A stretch of 64,000 nt of DNA from Mesorhabditis belari (GCA_958450365.1 CAUEEP010000731.1:2170501-2234500); one strand, 5' to 3'. Shown: positions 32,624-45,511, counted from the first letter of the stretch. A program made the numbers and translations. Notes: generated by a model not told the origin, from the sequence alone.

Positions 32624-35600
32624 GCGAAACGTTAGAATGATCCTCATTTTGCCCGATCTTTAGGTTGTTAAACTTGTTGCTTAGCGTTTGTTAAGTTTTT
32701 CTATAGGCATAGTGTTTAGCGTTTGTTTTTAGAGTGTTCAAAATTTCTTGTTTCTCTTTTTTTTGTTAAAGATTTTCATTGTTGAGTTTACTTGCTTGTG
32801 TACGAGGGATGAATCGTGGTTTTTAAAGTTTTTGAAGCTCAATATGATGTTGTCGTTTGAATAAACTTAATTTTTCTTATAATTACGTTTTTAGGAAATG
32901 TACAAATGATAATGGATGGTGCTTTTAAAAGCCTATAATGCACTTGTTCTAAAAATAGCGTTTGGGATTAAAGTTATTGCAATCCCGATGTCTTTTGGCG
33001 AGTACGGTAGCTCTTTTGTAAAGGCACCTTTTAGAAAACGAAAACATTCAACCGAGGGCAATAAGTAAATCAAAAAGTTCACAAAACTATATTTTGTTAT
33101 TCAGTAGGTCTACCCTCCCTGCCTTGCCCTTTTTGACTATTGACTGGGCGAATTCGTGGGAAAGCCACATTCAATACACAGGCAGACAAGCACCCGACAA
33201 CAGAAAGACCTTTATTGAATTCGAATAAAAGGACTGCACAGGCATATGCGTTTCGGACCGTGTGAACCACCCCTGAAAATGAATTTATTGATGCAAATCG
33301 AGTCACATCAAAGCCGATTTTGTGTTTTTCGCATCATAGAGTACATTGCCTTGCTCATTTTCTAAAAAGTAGATGATTCTTGGCTATACCATACCCTGTA
33401 AGTTCTTTTTCCAGCTACAAAGAAACACGTCAAGCTTGTGTAACTTGAGTTTTCACAGTCATTTCCTAAAGAGTAAATAAATTTTAGACGGCTTTCTACT
33501 GTACTTTTCTATTACACAATTATCTCATCAAATTTTCTAAACCAAAAAGAAACCCAATAATCCTTGTAAAATCGTTTCTGTGTAGTGAAAGGGATGAGGC
33601 AGCTGGCCTCAGGGCTGTGGATACGAATGGATGAAGAGGGGGCAGGGCTGCCTGTCTCCTTGGAGCAGGCACTAATCCCGGCATGGACTGAAGGGATGAG
33701 AAAAGGAGATGGGAAAAAGAGCAAAGAGAGAGAGAGTTCGTGAGGGTGAGATCAATACTTCAATAGTCTGAGGGTTGGGGTGGCCCTTCAGCCTCAGACC
33801 CCCAGGGCTGCCCAGAGGGTGGAGCCTCGGGGCCGGGTCTGGGCCTGGAGAGAGGCTGAAGTCTGCCCGCACTCTTCTTTTCTCAAGCTTTCTTTCAAAA
33901 TTTTAACCTAGATAATTTACTTTTATCTTACGGTAAAGCTTTGAATATCTTCTCAGCTCTATCTACTGTACTTATTCGATTTGAGTACTGAATCCAAAAA
34001 CCTTTTTAAAGCCAGGTCATTGTGTTTGACAGCTGAGCAGCTTTTTAGCTTACGCTTACGATAAACTTTTGAAATATCTCTAACCCAGGGAACAGTCACA
34101 TCGAACAGTAAGCAACGGTTAACTGGATATTAACTGGAAAAGTTCAGCGATTTTTAATTGAGGATATTAACTGGAAGAGCAAAAAACTTTTTAAATCTTT
34201 TGAAAGCCTTTTGCCACAATTGACTAAGTGAGAAGAAAAAGAGCCTGCTAAAAGCTTTCCCTTCCCAAACCAATCTCCTTTCAGTCCCTTCAGAGCCAGA
34301 TGGCCACACCACTGGGGAAAGAGGAGGAAGAGGACTTGCTTGGCTATTCACCGCCCTCCTTCTCTAGTTCTGCATACATATTTGCAATCTAAACTTTGGC
34401 AAAACCAAGTAATATTCCTAGAAATTGAGAAGTTCATAGAGTTCTAGTGATGGTTCTCTCGGATTCAGTTTAAAGTGTCAGGGATATACTAAAGTCTTGT
34501 GAATTTTTGTTATCAAGGCCTAGGTCTATAGGCCTTGAATTTTTGTTATCAAGGACTAAGCCTAGGTCTTCTGTTATCTAGTCAAATCTCCTAATGATTC
34601 AGTTTAAAATGTCAGGGATGGGCTGGACCCGTTTCTTTTCAGATTCTGGAAAATTCTAAGGAATTTTAGAGACTATTCCAGTTTTAGTCCTCGTACTGCT
34701 CAGGTACTACCGTAGTTTCGACTATTCCAGATCCTGAATAACTATCACAACTATTCAATCTAGGCATTTGATATTCTAATCCAGTACTAGTGTCCCACCA
34801 ACCATAATTCCAGTTCCTACTGCACCATAGTTCCAAGAATTCTGACCGCAAAGTAATTCTAGATTCAATATCTTACCTATAATATAGCTCAGACATCTAA
34901 TCCCGTATTTGCAAAGATTTGTAAAAGTAGGGAAAGTCGAAAGGAAAGGGGATGGCTCCTAGAGACAGCGCAGTCAGGCCATGGAGAGAGATGGGCTCTA
35001 AGCCGTCTCCCGATATCCGCACATATCCAGTCACTCACTCTCCCCAGCAGTTCCCCTTTCAGCCTGTGGCCGAGGGACTGGGGTGCCATGGTAGCCCGTG
35101 AGAGTGGAAAGAGAAGAAAGACAGGCTGGGGGGAGGGCTGGGGAGGGGCTGAGGCTGGGCTGTAGTGAGGGGACAGACCTCAGGCCATCATCCCCATCTG
35201 CTTCTCTGTCTTTCGCACTTTCCCGGAGAAGATTCTTCCCAGATTTTCACCGGGCTTCTTTTCATTTCACTTGTGACTTTGTGGTTTTATTCTATTGTAC
35301 TTGTTAAGCTACTAGAATTACAGTAAGATACGATGTTTTACTGGTGATTTTCTAGTCTAGTAACATCTGTAATAGAGAATCGGGTTTTCTTAAATAATAG
35401 CAATCAGTAAACTAATCTATCTACAACCCTGTTAACACTAGCTGATACTAAGGAAACGAGTTGACCTGTGAGAACAGCTCGAGGCGGGAATGGAGAGTCA
35501 GGGTCCAGGGGAGAGCATCTGTTGGCCCAGTTTCTCCCTCGATCCCTTCCCCCTTTCCATTCCTTGGGCAGATTCGGGCTCTTGTCAGGTTCCCCCCTCT

Positions 35601-36654
35601 TTCCTTTTCCTATTGATGGGTGTACCCCCATGTGCCTTTCCCGTATCGGCTCTATGTGCCATTTCTTCGTCTTTGCCTCTTTCCTTTTCCAAACCCGTGC
35701 CTTGGGCTAGGGTTTGATTTTTGAAATACTTTGACTTTAAACTAGAGCTTTAAACTAGCGCTAGCCTCTCAATTTCTATTGAGCCGTGGATCAGCGCAGT
35801 GCTAGCTATTCATTTTATCGAGTCTACCAATTAGAGCTCTGTTTCTAAGAAACCCTAGCCTAGATCCTTCTCCCTTTAACCCATATTGGTATCAGTAACA
35901 ATTTGAATGGCATTTCTCTTTCTAACAAGCCCTAGCCCTAGACTCAGAGGTCTCTGCCTGTCTCTCTGCAGTCCATCGCCTGCCTCAGGCAAGGTCCCCT
36001 CTTTCCTTATCCTTACACCCCTTTCCCTATCCTTCTCTGTGCCTTGTGGCACTGCCAGCACACTCAAAAAGAAATGCCAAGAGGGAAATTTCTTTTTAGT
36101 CTCTCTTTTCGCCTCTCTTGGACCAAGCCTCCCTCTTCAGGCATCGACTTTTTCAAACATCCTTTCCCCAGGCACTACCCAAACCCATCTCTGTGAGTTG
36201 GTTAGAGTTGTCTTGATTTGAAAGGATACTTTATTTGTTTAATCTTGTACTTAAAGATCAGCATTGAAGTCTGATTTCAGATCTTTAGCTGATTCTTATG
36301 TATTTACTTTTTGAATGTTTATTGAAGTTGATTGAAGTTTATTGAAGAGCTACAGAAATCTTGATTTCGAAAGCTTTCTTTGCTTACAATATCTTATCGT
36401 TTAATGCTTTTACTTAAGGCTATTCAGTGATCGTTTTATTGACCTGGTCCGGTCATATTTCTGTTTGAAAGTTTGTTAATGCAATGAGCAAACGAAATTT
36501 ACTGATTGAATCTTTAAGCAAGCAAAGAAAGTTTTTCGAGCTATATCTTTACTTTTTATGCACTTCTTAAAATGAATTGATTAGTTGATTTGTTCACAAT
36601 TTTAATTTTTCAAACCTTGTTAGCACTTTGAAGCGCTTTGGTTCCAGACTTTTT

Positions 36655-36802
36655 GCGTTCTTTGCCATCCAAGAACTTGTAAACATCTCCTGTCTAGCGC
36701 ACTTAAATCTTCACTTTTCTCGTAAAAACAAATGATTTCTGTGAGAAAAATGAGGAATTGAATGCGCTAGTGGGGGATGTGTTTACAGATTTGAGCTCAA
36801 AG
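36655..36802. mobile_element. hairpin family A copy
   Basis: GTAAACATCTCCTGTCTAGCG with CTTCACTTTTCTCG on the left; GAGAAAAATGAGGAATTGAA, GCGCTAG and GTTTACAGATTTGAGC on the right. Confidence 0.8.
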
Positions 36803-37575
36803 TTGCCGGCACACTTGCCACCCGATTGATTTTTGAAATCTATGCCTGGAGATCGGGATTCACTCCCAAAAATCGATACCCTGGGCCTCGTATTTCCATT
36901 TTTCCTTCTTTCGGACTGTTTATGTTCTCACACTTACCACTCCCACACAGCCTCCAATCGAAAAAAGAAACGAGGCTGACTGATTTGTCGATTCGATAAA
37001 CGATTTGCTCGTTGGCTCGTTGGCTCGTTTATTTTCATTTACAGATTCGATATTTTCATTCGATAGATTTGTTGCTTTTTGTATGAACTAAGGCCTTCTA
37101 GCATCGAAAATCACTTCTAGAAGTCTGCATACCAACCTTTCTATTATACAATGCTCACTATTGCTTTCGGTAAGCTTAACTAATCTCAGCCAGAAGCTGG
37201 GCTAGGCCAACTGCTTAGCTATCAGAAATCTTACTGATTTCATAACCCCAAATCTGCTGATCGACAGTCCCTGGTTGTTGTCATCCTTCCGCCACATCTT
37301 TCCCTTTCGATAGGGCTCATTGGGATTCCGGAGGGGACCTTTTTCCACGGACAGGCCCTACTCACCCCCTTCGCCTTCAATTCTCCCTGACTCTTCGAAT
37401 GCCCGACGCGATACTTTTTATGCATTCACTCTCACACTCCTTTCCCCCCATCTCTACCACATTTCGACGTGGCATTCACACCTTTTTTTTTGTAAATTTG
37501 CTATCTAGGCTATTCAGATACACTCTGATATTAGTACTTAGTCTATCTAGTTTCACATAGCTAGAGAAAATGCTT

Positions 37576-37637
37576 TTGTTTAATTCAATGCTTGGGTTCA
37601 ATTCAATGCTTGGGTTCAATTCAATGCTTCGGTTTAA
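37576..37637. repeat. three-copy tandem repeat
   Basis: TTCAATTCAATGCTTGGG recurs three times; short and low-complexity. Confidence 0.85.
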
Positions 37638-38594
37638 ACGAGTACTAGGATTTACTAGATACAATTAGTATATGACATTAACAAAAGCTTTATACTACTT
37701 TGAATATTTAACTTTGAAGGTAACAAGTCATAAAACCTTCAACACCAGCATTCTCATTGATTCTTTTTATCTAATACCCTTCATTCCAACCTCAACCATT
37801 TTATCAGGAGGGGATTTTCCAGAATCCTTTTCTCGGTCTAGCTTAGTTCAATCCAGAAAAGTACTTGAGTTAGTTAAAAACCAAACTCGGTTTTCAGGTT
37901 CTAGAACTCTCGGTCAGTTCTGTTACACCAGCATTCAGTTATTGGCATCAAGACAAGCCATAGATTGATAGATTTCCTTTACAAACTACTGTTTATCTGT
38001 TCTTCTCCATCGGATCTCATTGATATCAATCTTGGAATTAACTAGCTTTTTTGATATGCGCTTGCTAAAGAGCCATGATCAACAGCCATGAAAACAAAGA
38101 AAGACACAAAAAATGGTGTCTCGCTAAACGGAGGGTCGTCTTTTTGTGCGCGGTGGCCTGGGTGAGCGACATGGGATGATTCACCCTCAAACACTCTGAG
38201 ACAGCCTCTCCTTTAGACCAAGAGGGGTCACATTTTGAAGACATACACATAGTGCTATGTTTTGTCCTTCTAGTAATCAATGTTCCCGTTTAGCATCTTG
38301 ACGAGAAATGACTTATATTGCTCTTTGTCTGGTTTTGTATCTGTGTTGCTTGGTTCTACTCATAAATCCAGGTTTATTTTAACCATTTGTCCCAAGAAAA
38401 GTCTCAAGCGAATTGAATAGGCTTTGGGTTTTGCATATGATAGCTTTTTTTACAATGAAAAGATCCGGATTTCCGAGAAGAATCAAGGGTTTTCTAAACC
38501 GTGTCCCCTTTCTAATTTTGTCCTCATTTTTTATTCAATCTGTTTACTTTTTTCCTGCTTTTGAGGATTGACAAAGGATATCGAAAGATATAGA

Positions 38595-38692
38595 ATGGAG
38601 GCTCAGCTCTATAAAATGTAGGCTCAGCTCTATAAAAAGTAGGCTCAGCTCTATAAAAGGTAGGCTCAGCTCTATAAAAAGTAGGCTCAGCT
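38595..38692. repeat. 22-23 bp tandem repeat
   Basis: Units of TAGGCTCAGCTCTATAAAA, five copies, each containing a TATAAA word. Followed at 38691-38776 by a block (CTACAGTACTCCTACAGTAC, TTGGTAGTAGGTTCCTGT) that recurs at 41712-41812. Confidence 0.85.
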
Positions 38693-39276
38693 ACAGTACT
38701 CCTACAGTACTTTTCGATCTTGGTAGTAGGTTCCTGTTGGGTATGTTTTCAAAGCCTAGATATTATAAGAAAAAAGGTAGCAAAGGGGAAAGAGGGAAAC
38801 GGTTTAAGGAAACGAATAACGCTTTTATTTTTCCCATACTTAAACGATACGATCGAATTATTGAAATTCGAGCTTTATTCTTTGATTGACGGATGAGATA
38901 AACACTCTCACATTACAGAAATACCAAACCATACCATTGATATTGATTCTTTTTTGCTCGACAATTAGCCTCAATCTTCCATAGTCTCTAAAAAGGCCAT
39001 TGTTCGGGACAATTTTAGAATTTTAGAGAACTTTCCATTGACTCTTATCCTTTGCAACAAATTTGAGGCCAATTTTCATCAAAACCAAGCTCACAAAGCT
39101 GATTCGCTTGTCTTTAGTGGCTTTTGAAAGAACTCTAACAGTCAGGTCAAGCTTGGCCTACTATTAGCTAATTAAACTATAGTTTTACAGTACTTTGGCA
39201 ACTATTCCTCACTACCTATCTGTCTAAATTTGACTATTTTCATTTCACTATGATTTGGCTTTTCAATGGCTTACTT

Positions 39277-39394
39277 TATGCTCAAACACCCCCCTTTCTG
39301 GTGCACTAAATTCTCCATTTCCCCTCATAGCAACTATTTGGTAGAAGAATTAAGTGCACTAGAAAGGGTATGTTTCCACTTTTTGAGCACAACG
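39277..39394. mobile_element. hairpin family A copy
   Basis: CACCCCCCTTTCTGGTGCACT on the left and AATTAAGTGCACTAGAAAGG on the right. It ends about 75 bp upstream of the zinc-finger start codon, in the presumed promoter or outron. Confidence 0.85.
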
Positions 39395-39470
39395 TGCCCT
39401 TCAAGTATTTAATGTTTTGGATTTTCCATCTACAACACGTTCTTGTTAACGATACGATATCTTGCAGACA

Positions 39471-42400
39471 ATGACTACGGCGACGCCGCGTTTCGTCATC
39501 GGTGTGCTGCAGCCAGGCGCCGATATCATGCAGATCTACTCATCATTGGTGAGCTTCATTTTACATCAAAGTCCACATTTCTAGAAATTGACAACACTAA
39601 AGCTAAAGTTTTTAAAAGTGAAAAGCATTCCATTGAGTTTCATTCTTGATAGGTTTTCTAAAATAGACACAAGTAGTAAAGTTTTCAAAATTTAAATTTA
39701 AACTACAGTCGACTCTCGATACAACGATTTGAAAATTTTAAAACACTCCCTTGGTTTCTGCGTAGCGGTCCAGTTAAACGCAATCGTTGGGCAGCTGCGT
39801 TTTAGAGTCGTTAAATCAGGAGTCGACTGTATTTCTTCATTGAGCTCATCTAAAAAACGTAATTAAAGGTTCAATTTGATCGACTTACCAATTTTCAGAC
39901 CATTGGCGGCTGTTCAGAGATCTCATTCGTGAAAGATTTGAAGAATTCGTTGTTGTGTAAAGCGCAAGCACTAGAAGAAGCACAGGGGGAGATACAGGGA
40001 AAAGTCGATGAAGAGGAGATGCCGAAAGAGAGCAATCGAAGGAAAAGGAAACGACCGCAGCCGATCAGGGTGAGTGGAAACTTTTGATTTAACGAATCCT
40101 GTTTAATGTATTACGGGTGTTACAAAATGATACAATTAGATTCAACAGCTTTAAAGGAGCTTTAAAGGAGCTTTAAAGAAGCTATAAAGGAACTATAAAG
40201 GAGCTTTAAAGCAGATAGTAGTTGATAAGTTGATAAGCTAAGGTGCAGTCTTGGTTTCTAGCTTGGCAACTTTTCCTCAACGACTACTATCTAAAGCATG
40301 CTTTGGCTACCATAACCACTTACCGTAACGAACAACCTGAACTACTTAAGATTACAACAACCGAGTCACTCTCTGAGCTTGCTCAAGCAGACGTTCGAAG
40401 CGTCCTGACTCTGAGATAACGTTCAGAACCAAGGACTGTCCTGGTTGTGGACAGGCTCTAGCTATTGTGGCCTTGGTTTACTGGATACAGAAAATTTTAG
40501 GCTTAAGAACCCAGTGTAATTTAAGATCGAATCATAACGAAATTTCCAGGAGCATTCGCCCTCTTCATCTCCTTCATCGTCCGGTTGCATTCCCACTTCT
40601 CTTCTCTCCATCCCGTCACCCGATCAAAATTTGACCCTCGTCTTGAATGGGATCGTCAACGCGGAGAATATCTTCGCCTCAGCGCAACATATCAAAGAAG
40701 AGAGTCCGATCCCAGTGCAGACTGACACGGTGAGTTGAAAGGTTACGGTATTTTCTTGCAACTCCCTTTTAGGAAGCCCTCTCCTCCCATTCTCCGCCAA
40801 TTCCCGATCCCCTTGAGGCGGCTCCATTTCTCTTGAGTCGCGTCTTCGGCGTCGGGTTGAACGATCGAAAAGAGGTGGGATTGAAATGAAACTGAAAAGC
40901 TCAGATATAACTCATTAGAATCAAGCTCAGAGCTCTAAAACATCACTTATTCTTAAACTACAATACTGTAGCCAAAACAAAGAGCGCTAAAATACCACTA
41001 GGGTAACCACTTAGAGCACTGTAGTTAGAGCAAAAGGGTTATTTAGGGTACTGTAGTCTAAACAAATGATCGCTGGGGTACTGTATTCGAATCAGAAGAC
41101 TATCGGGTTACTGTAGCCAAATCAAAGAGCCACTGTGCTACTGTAGCCGGCGCAAAGAGAGTTACAGTATTAGGGTAACCAGTGGAGTACTGTAGCTAAA
41201 TCTAAAAGACCACTGTATCTCTTCAAAACTGGGTTACTGTATAAAATATAATGAAAGAAAGGTAATTTTTCAATATTTCTATAATTCTAGAACTTTCTGA
41301 GCTCATTCGACGATGGCGATGACGATGGGATGATCGCTGAGAATGAGGTGTCCGAGTATGGGAATGGACGGAAGAAAGGACCTGTCGTTGAATGCAAAGT
41401 CCGTTAAAAACTATATAGAATTTACAAAATTTCTAAAGCTATTTAGAAATTAAATGAAAATCTTTCAGCGCTGCGCCAGCAAGATCATCATGCAGCAAAC
41501 GCGATCACTTTTTCGACACATCATGACCCATGCGTCACAGGTGAGCAAAGGATCGGCTTGATCTCGAGGCATACTTTGCACCTAAACGCAAACACACCCC
41601 TTCTGGTGCACCAAGTTTCGCATATTTTGCGGGAAATCAAGTGGTCACTGCAGGAGAAAATGAAGAAACAAGTGTGCCAGAGACAACGTTAGTTAGTGCA
41701 GGGCTCAGTTACAGTACTCCTACAGTACTCCTACAGTACTTTGGTCTTGGTAGTAGGTTCCTGTCGGGTATCTTTTCAAAGCCTAGATTTGATAAGAAAA
41801 AAAAGGTTCATACTTCTTTTAAAAACCGAATTCAGGAGCCGTATCGTTGTTCGGAGTGTCTTCAGAGTAGCGCTAATTCATTCAATTTGCGGACGCATAT
41901 TTACCGAAAACACGACGGGAAAGCGGAAATCATCCCAAATCGGTAAACTAAACATTTATAAATATCTAAATAGATTACTATATTCGATTGGATAGTGAGA
42001 AATTGAAGTTGACGATTTCAGAACCTTCGAACTAGAGGCCGAGTGGCGCTCGTTGGCAAGAGAGTGTTTCCCGAATCAACAAGATCGAATTGATCGGTAC
42101 GTTTGGTTGAAATCGGTTCGGTTCAAATCTACAGTATGTCAGATGAGCATAGGGGACACTATAATGTAGATTTTCCAGTACCCCAACTCAAAAAGTTATC
42201 ATAATTCTAGGTATCACAATCCTAGCGTATTCTCTAGTGTAGCAAAAACTTTTTTGACTTATTTCTTCGGTTACAATAATAAAACAGTGCCTCTTCTACT
42301 GTAGAAAGATAAAAAGGACTTATGGTTTCAGGGGAGAGGTCCGGACTCAGATCGATTCCCACTAGAATCAAATTATTGGCGGTTTGGTGTAGAAATAGAA

Positions 42401-43366
42401 CTACCGTATTTACTCTATTAGTGGGGTCCTCTCTAATAGTGGGGTCGTCTGGAGGGGGGTTGAAAAAATAGTGGGGTCCTCTCTAATATTGGTAACGAAA
42501 GTGATACATCAATTGTTGATCTCTTGGATTAGTTCTTTTACTGTTTGTTAATGTTTTGTTACGGTTAAAGCTAAATAAAATATGAAGCCAAACTTGTTTT
42601 GTCAAGAATTTCGGAGAAAAATTGATATCTTTTCAATTTAAAACTTTGGTTTTATGTTCTTTTAAATTTCTCTAATAGTGGGGTCCTCTCTAATAGTAAG
42701 GTCGTCTGGAAGGGGATTGAAAAAATAGTGGGGGACCCCACTAATAGAGTAAATACGGTATTTTTGATGTTCTTTTATCTATCAATGATTAAAGTAAAAT
42801 AATTTATTAATAATTTCTCGATTATTGAAAGATGAAATCAGGTTTGCAGCTCGTTCAGAACGTTAAGTGTTTTAGCTAGTTTTCATTTAGAATCATGCAG
42901 AATTTGTAGAATCACTAAACAAAAACACAAAGCTTAATGACTGTTTTCTATTTGGGGGTGGCTACTTTACGCCAAATTTTTGCACAACTCGCTATTTTTA
43001 CGAACAAAATACTCACTAATTGCTGAGTAGCGATGCCGAGTGCAAAAATAGTCGCAAAAAAAATGGAAAACTCGACAGGGTTGGCTACTTTGCGCCAAAT
43101 TTCTTTTGCGCAACTAGGTCCTTTGCACAACTCGCCATAACTTACTTCGAAGTCGGTCAATCTTTATGATTTTGGTGTCATTTTGTAGATCTGAACAAGT
43201 GTAAAAAAAATGACAAAATAACAAAATGACATTTAGCATAAATCAATAAATGCAATCAATTATGCAAAAAGTTTTCAGGTGCATTTCGTACTTCGTGAAC
43301 TCCGGCAGCGAGACACTCCCGTTGAACGCCACCGAAGGAAAGCCGGGAAAGGCTGTTAAAATTTAA
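39471..43366 (+). CDS. two-finger C2H2 zinc-finger protein
   Basis: A probable nuclear DNA-binding regulator. Nine exons join in phase: 39471-39548, 39899-40069, 40550-40729, 40773-40874, 41291-41398, 41469-41540, 41836-41942, 42022-42096, 43279-43366. The product is about 326 residues. It starts MTTATPRFVIGVLQPGADIM and has a basic nuclear-localisation motif (NRRKRKRP), a Ser/Pro-rich middle (EHSPSSSPSSSG) and an acidic patch (SSFDDGDDDG). Finger 1 is CKRC...HIMTH, with C-x2-C-x14-H-x3-H spacing (non-classical length). Finger 2 is CSEC...HIYRKH, with C-x2-C-x12-H-x4-H spacing. A conserved-looking tail reads FELEAEWRSLARECFPNQQ and ends GKAVKI. TTGCAG three bases before the ATG suggests trans-splicing. 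The specific family was not identified. Confidence 0.85.
41580..41692. mobile_element. hairpin family A copy
   Basis: GCAAACACACCCCTTCTGGTG on the left, GAAGAAACAAGTGTGCCAGAG on the right. It lies in the intron separating the two zinc-finger exons. Confidence 0.7.
41712..41812. repeat. dispersed repeat, second copy
   Basis: CTACAGTACTCCTACAGTAC then TTGGTAGTAGGTTCCTGTCG closely matches 38691-38776. It ends about 24 bp before the acceptor of the second zinc-finger exon. Confidence 0.85.
42402..42760. mobile_element. family C element with 28-bp perfect termini
   Basis: TACCGTATTTACTCTATTAG continues to GTGGGGTCC and is perfectly inverted at the right end (to 42760). Internal TCTCTAATAGTGGGGTC words are repeated in direct orientation. 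Non-coding, in the last intron of the zinc-finger gene. Confidence 0.9.
42948..43215. mobile_element. hairpin family B copy
   Basis: GGGGGTGGCTACTTTACGCC at 42954, a second GGTTGGCTACTTTGCGCC at 43079, CATAACTTACTTCGAAGTCG and the middle TCATTTTGTAGATCTGAACA. The inner part repeats, in inverse orientation, the 3' extension of the copy at 8.16-8.52 kb. Confidence 0.85.
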
Positions 43367-43644
43367 ATATTTTTGCATTTTTTAAAAAATTTGTATAACT
43401 TTGTAATTGTTATTTAAAAGATATGCAAATTTTTCATATCTTAATAGACATTTTTACGAATTCCCAACTCGAACTACGAACTCCTAGTCTTTTGAAGTCT
43501 TTAAACGAAAAATTTCCATTTAAAAAGCTTAATGATTCATTTTATCTGCAAAATTTCTCAGTGTTAAATGTAAATTTTACACATTTCAATACGATTTGGC
43601 TCATTTCTGACAAGAAAAATTCACTTTTTTTGTTTTAATTTTTC

Positions 43645-43930
43645 GGGGGTAGGCTACTACGCCTACCTTTCGCGGTAGGCTTACGCCAAATTTCTTTTGC
43701 TCAACTAAGTCCTTTGCGCAACTCACCATAACTTTCTTCTAAGTCGGTTAATCTTTATCATTTTGATTTCATTTTGTAGATCTCAATAAATGCAACAAAA
43801 TGAAACCAAAATTATATAGATTGGCCGACTTCGAAGAAAGTTATGGTGAGTTGAGCAAATGGCCTAGTTGACCTAGTTAAGGAAATGATCCAGTTGCGCA
43901 AAAAATTTGGCGTAAAATAGCCAAACCCCA
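43645..43930. mobile_element. hairpin family B copy
   Basis: Left arm TAGGCTTACGCCAAATTTC and CATAACTTTCTTCTAAGTCG; right arm GACTTCGAAGAAAGTTATGG and GGCGTAAAATAGCCAAACCCC. Long hairpin just downstream of the zinc-finger gene. Confidence 0.9.
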
Positions 43931-44239
43931 ATTTTCTCTATTTTATGGAATTTTTAAGATTCCGGTTTGTTTTTTTTTTTAAAAAAACTTCAAACTTGCC
44001 ATCTTTTCTTCAAATTTTTGCTATTTTGCCATTTTACCATTTTTGGTTGATCTCTTTGCGAAAATTATCCTTTTTCCCATTATTTTTAATCATTTTTTGA
44101 AAGCTTTTAAACCTTGATTTATGATTTTTTTAAATTTTTAACTTTTAATTTCAAATTCTGGGATGAGTAAACTTTTTTTTTTATGAAGAAACAACAAAAA
44201 ATTTCCACTCAATAGAAAATTGATGTTCAAGAGAAAAAC

Positions 44240-44405
44240 TTGTGCTCTCGAAAAGTGTAAACGTACCCTTTTCTGGCGCAATCATAGGCTATTTTTATTG
44301 TTTTTAATTCATGACCGTGCTCTCAACAGTGCACCAGATGGTGCGCGTTTACGCTATGAACTCCGGCGTGCTTTGTGCTGTAAAAACACCTTCTCTAGCG
44401 CAATG
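44240..44405. mobile_element. hairpin family A copy (rearranged)
   Basis: Two half-units: GTAAACGTACCCTTTTCTGGC with GTGCACCAGATGGTGCGCGT, then CTTTGTGCTGTAAAAACACC. Degenerate relative to other copies. Confidence 0.6.
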
Positions 44406-44741
44406 AATGAGATTTTTGAAAAGCGTATTGAGGCTTTGAAAATTTTTTGTATATAGTGAAAAAGTTTGATAATCTTTTATCTTAACTTTTACAGATTCAA
44501 GGATTGCTTTGAGCTTTGAGGATTGCTGGGTTTGAGGCAGAGGTGAGCTGGGTTCTAGGCCAAGTCTAAAGCTAAAGCTTACTGAATTTAGAGATTACTG
44601 TAGCTTTAGTCTATAACTTGATCATATATCTAATTGTAAGCTAGCTCTAGACAAAGATCAAACATTTCGTCTAACTATACGCAGTGGGCGGTCAAATAAA
44701 TGAAAGAATGAAAGAGAAGCCCTTTAACCCCTTTAACTACA

Positions 44742-44970
44742 GTACTGGACAATGAAATATCATATTTGAAAAAACACTTTCGCACTTTCGCGCGTCTGTA
44801 ACTCCCTTGTCTTTGAGTTTAAACTATTAGTGTTCTACATTTTCTGAAAGCTCTTTTCAATGGCTACATAATGGTAATATTAATATTTAGAAATACGGTA
44901 AAGACAAGGGAGTTACAGACGCGCGAAAGTGACGATCTCTTTTCAAATATCATATTTCATTGTCCAGTAG
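44742..44970. mobile_element. foldback element
   Basis: Termini GTACTGGACAATGAAATATC and the inverted end ATTTCATTGTCCAGTA; inner arms CTTTCGCGCGTCTGTAACTC and its complement. About 230 bp with a short AT-rich loop; no coding capacity. Confidence 0.9.
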
Positions 44971-44973
44971 TGT

Positions 44974-45199
44974 ATCTGTCGTAGCCGATGAAGGATTTCA
45001 GCCGAAGAAGTCTCAGACTTCTTCGGCTAGCCGATTAAGTCCCAAAAATGAAATCTTGAGTTATGTATTGACTCAAGCCAATACCACAAACTCAAGCTCT
45101 CTAAAAAGCGCTTAAAAGCTAAAAAAGCATTCTAAAGAGTTTCAGCCGAAGAAGTCTGAGACTCCTTCGGCTGAAATCCTTCATCGACTACGACATATC
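44974..45199. mobile_element. foldback element
   Basis: GTCGTAGCCGATGAAGGATT with an inverted AATCCTTCATCGACTACGAC at the right. Each arm contains its own short palindrome (GAAGAAGTCTCAGACTTCTT on the left). It starts within a few bases of the end of the neighbouring foldback. A weaker relative, TGTCGTAGCCGCTTACG, occurs at about 4920. Confidence 0.9.
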
Positions 45200-45511
45200 T
45201 AATTTGAAGCTAGCTCTAGACAAAGATCAAACATTTCGTCTAACTATACGCAATGGGCGGTCAAATAAATGAAAGAATGAAAGAGAAGCCCTTCAAAGAA
45301 CAAATTCAAGCAATTGACTGAATATCTTTTGAATAAGAAAAGCTCAAATTACAATAGTAAACCCTTGAGTTTTTCAGAGCCGATTGCTCTCATTTTCCCG
45401 GCATTTTTTTCAATTTTGAAAAGAATTTTAACTAAAAATGAATGCGATTTTACGAGCTGTTGGCTATCGGGTATGCTAAGTCGAAAAAGCTTCATTTTTT
45501 CGGGAATTCAG

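Larger units (their letters stand above)
33575..38260. other. series of GC-richer islands in AT-rich DNA
   Basis: Blocks at about 33575-33730, 33765-33870, 34255-34365, 34935-35235, 35465-35705, 35930-36185, 36840-36970, 37255-37460 and 38070-38260 are visibly richer in G+C than the flanks. Many are purine/pyrimidine-biased (e.g. CTGGGGGGAGGGCTGGGGAG near 35130). Blocks up to about 35.2 kb tend to be G-rich on the plus strand, later ones C/T-rich. Open frames within them have no family signature. Confidence 0.55.
32624..39470. other. long intergenic region, no gene recognised
   Basis: After the atad-3 stop there is a likely 3' UTR with AATAAA near 32861. The rest, up to the zinc-finger gene, shows no convincing exon on either strand. 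It contains GC-richer islands (listed separately), one or two hairpin family A copies and a TATAAA-rich tandem repeat. Confidence 0.6.

Noticed and set aside
41641..41946. Continuous 101-codon frame including a zinc finger
   Set aside because: Only the part from 41836 is a real exon. The upstream part is hairpin and dispersed repeat, and an acceptor at 41835 fits the phase.
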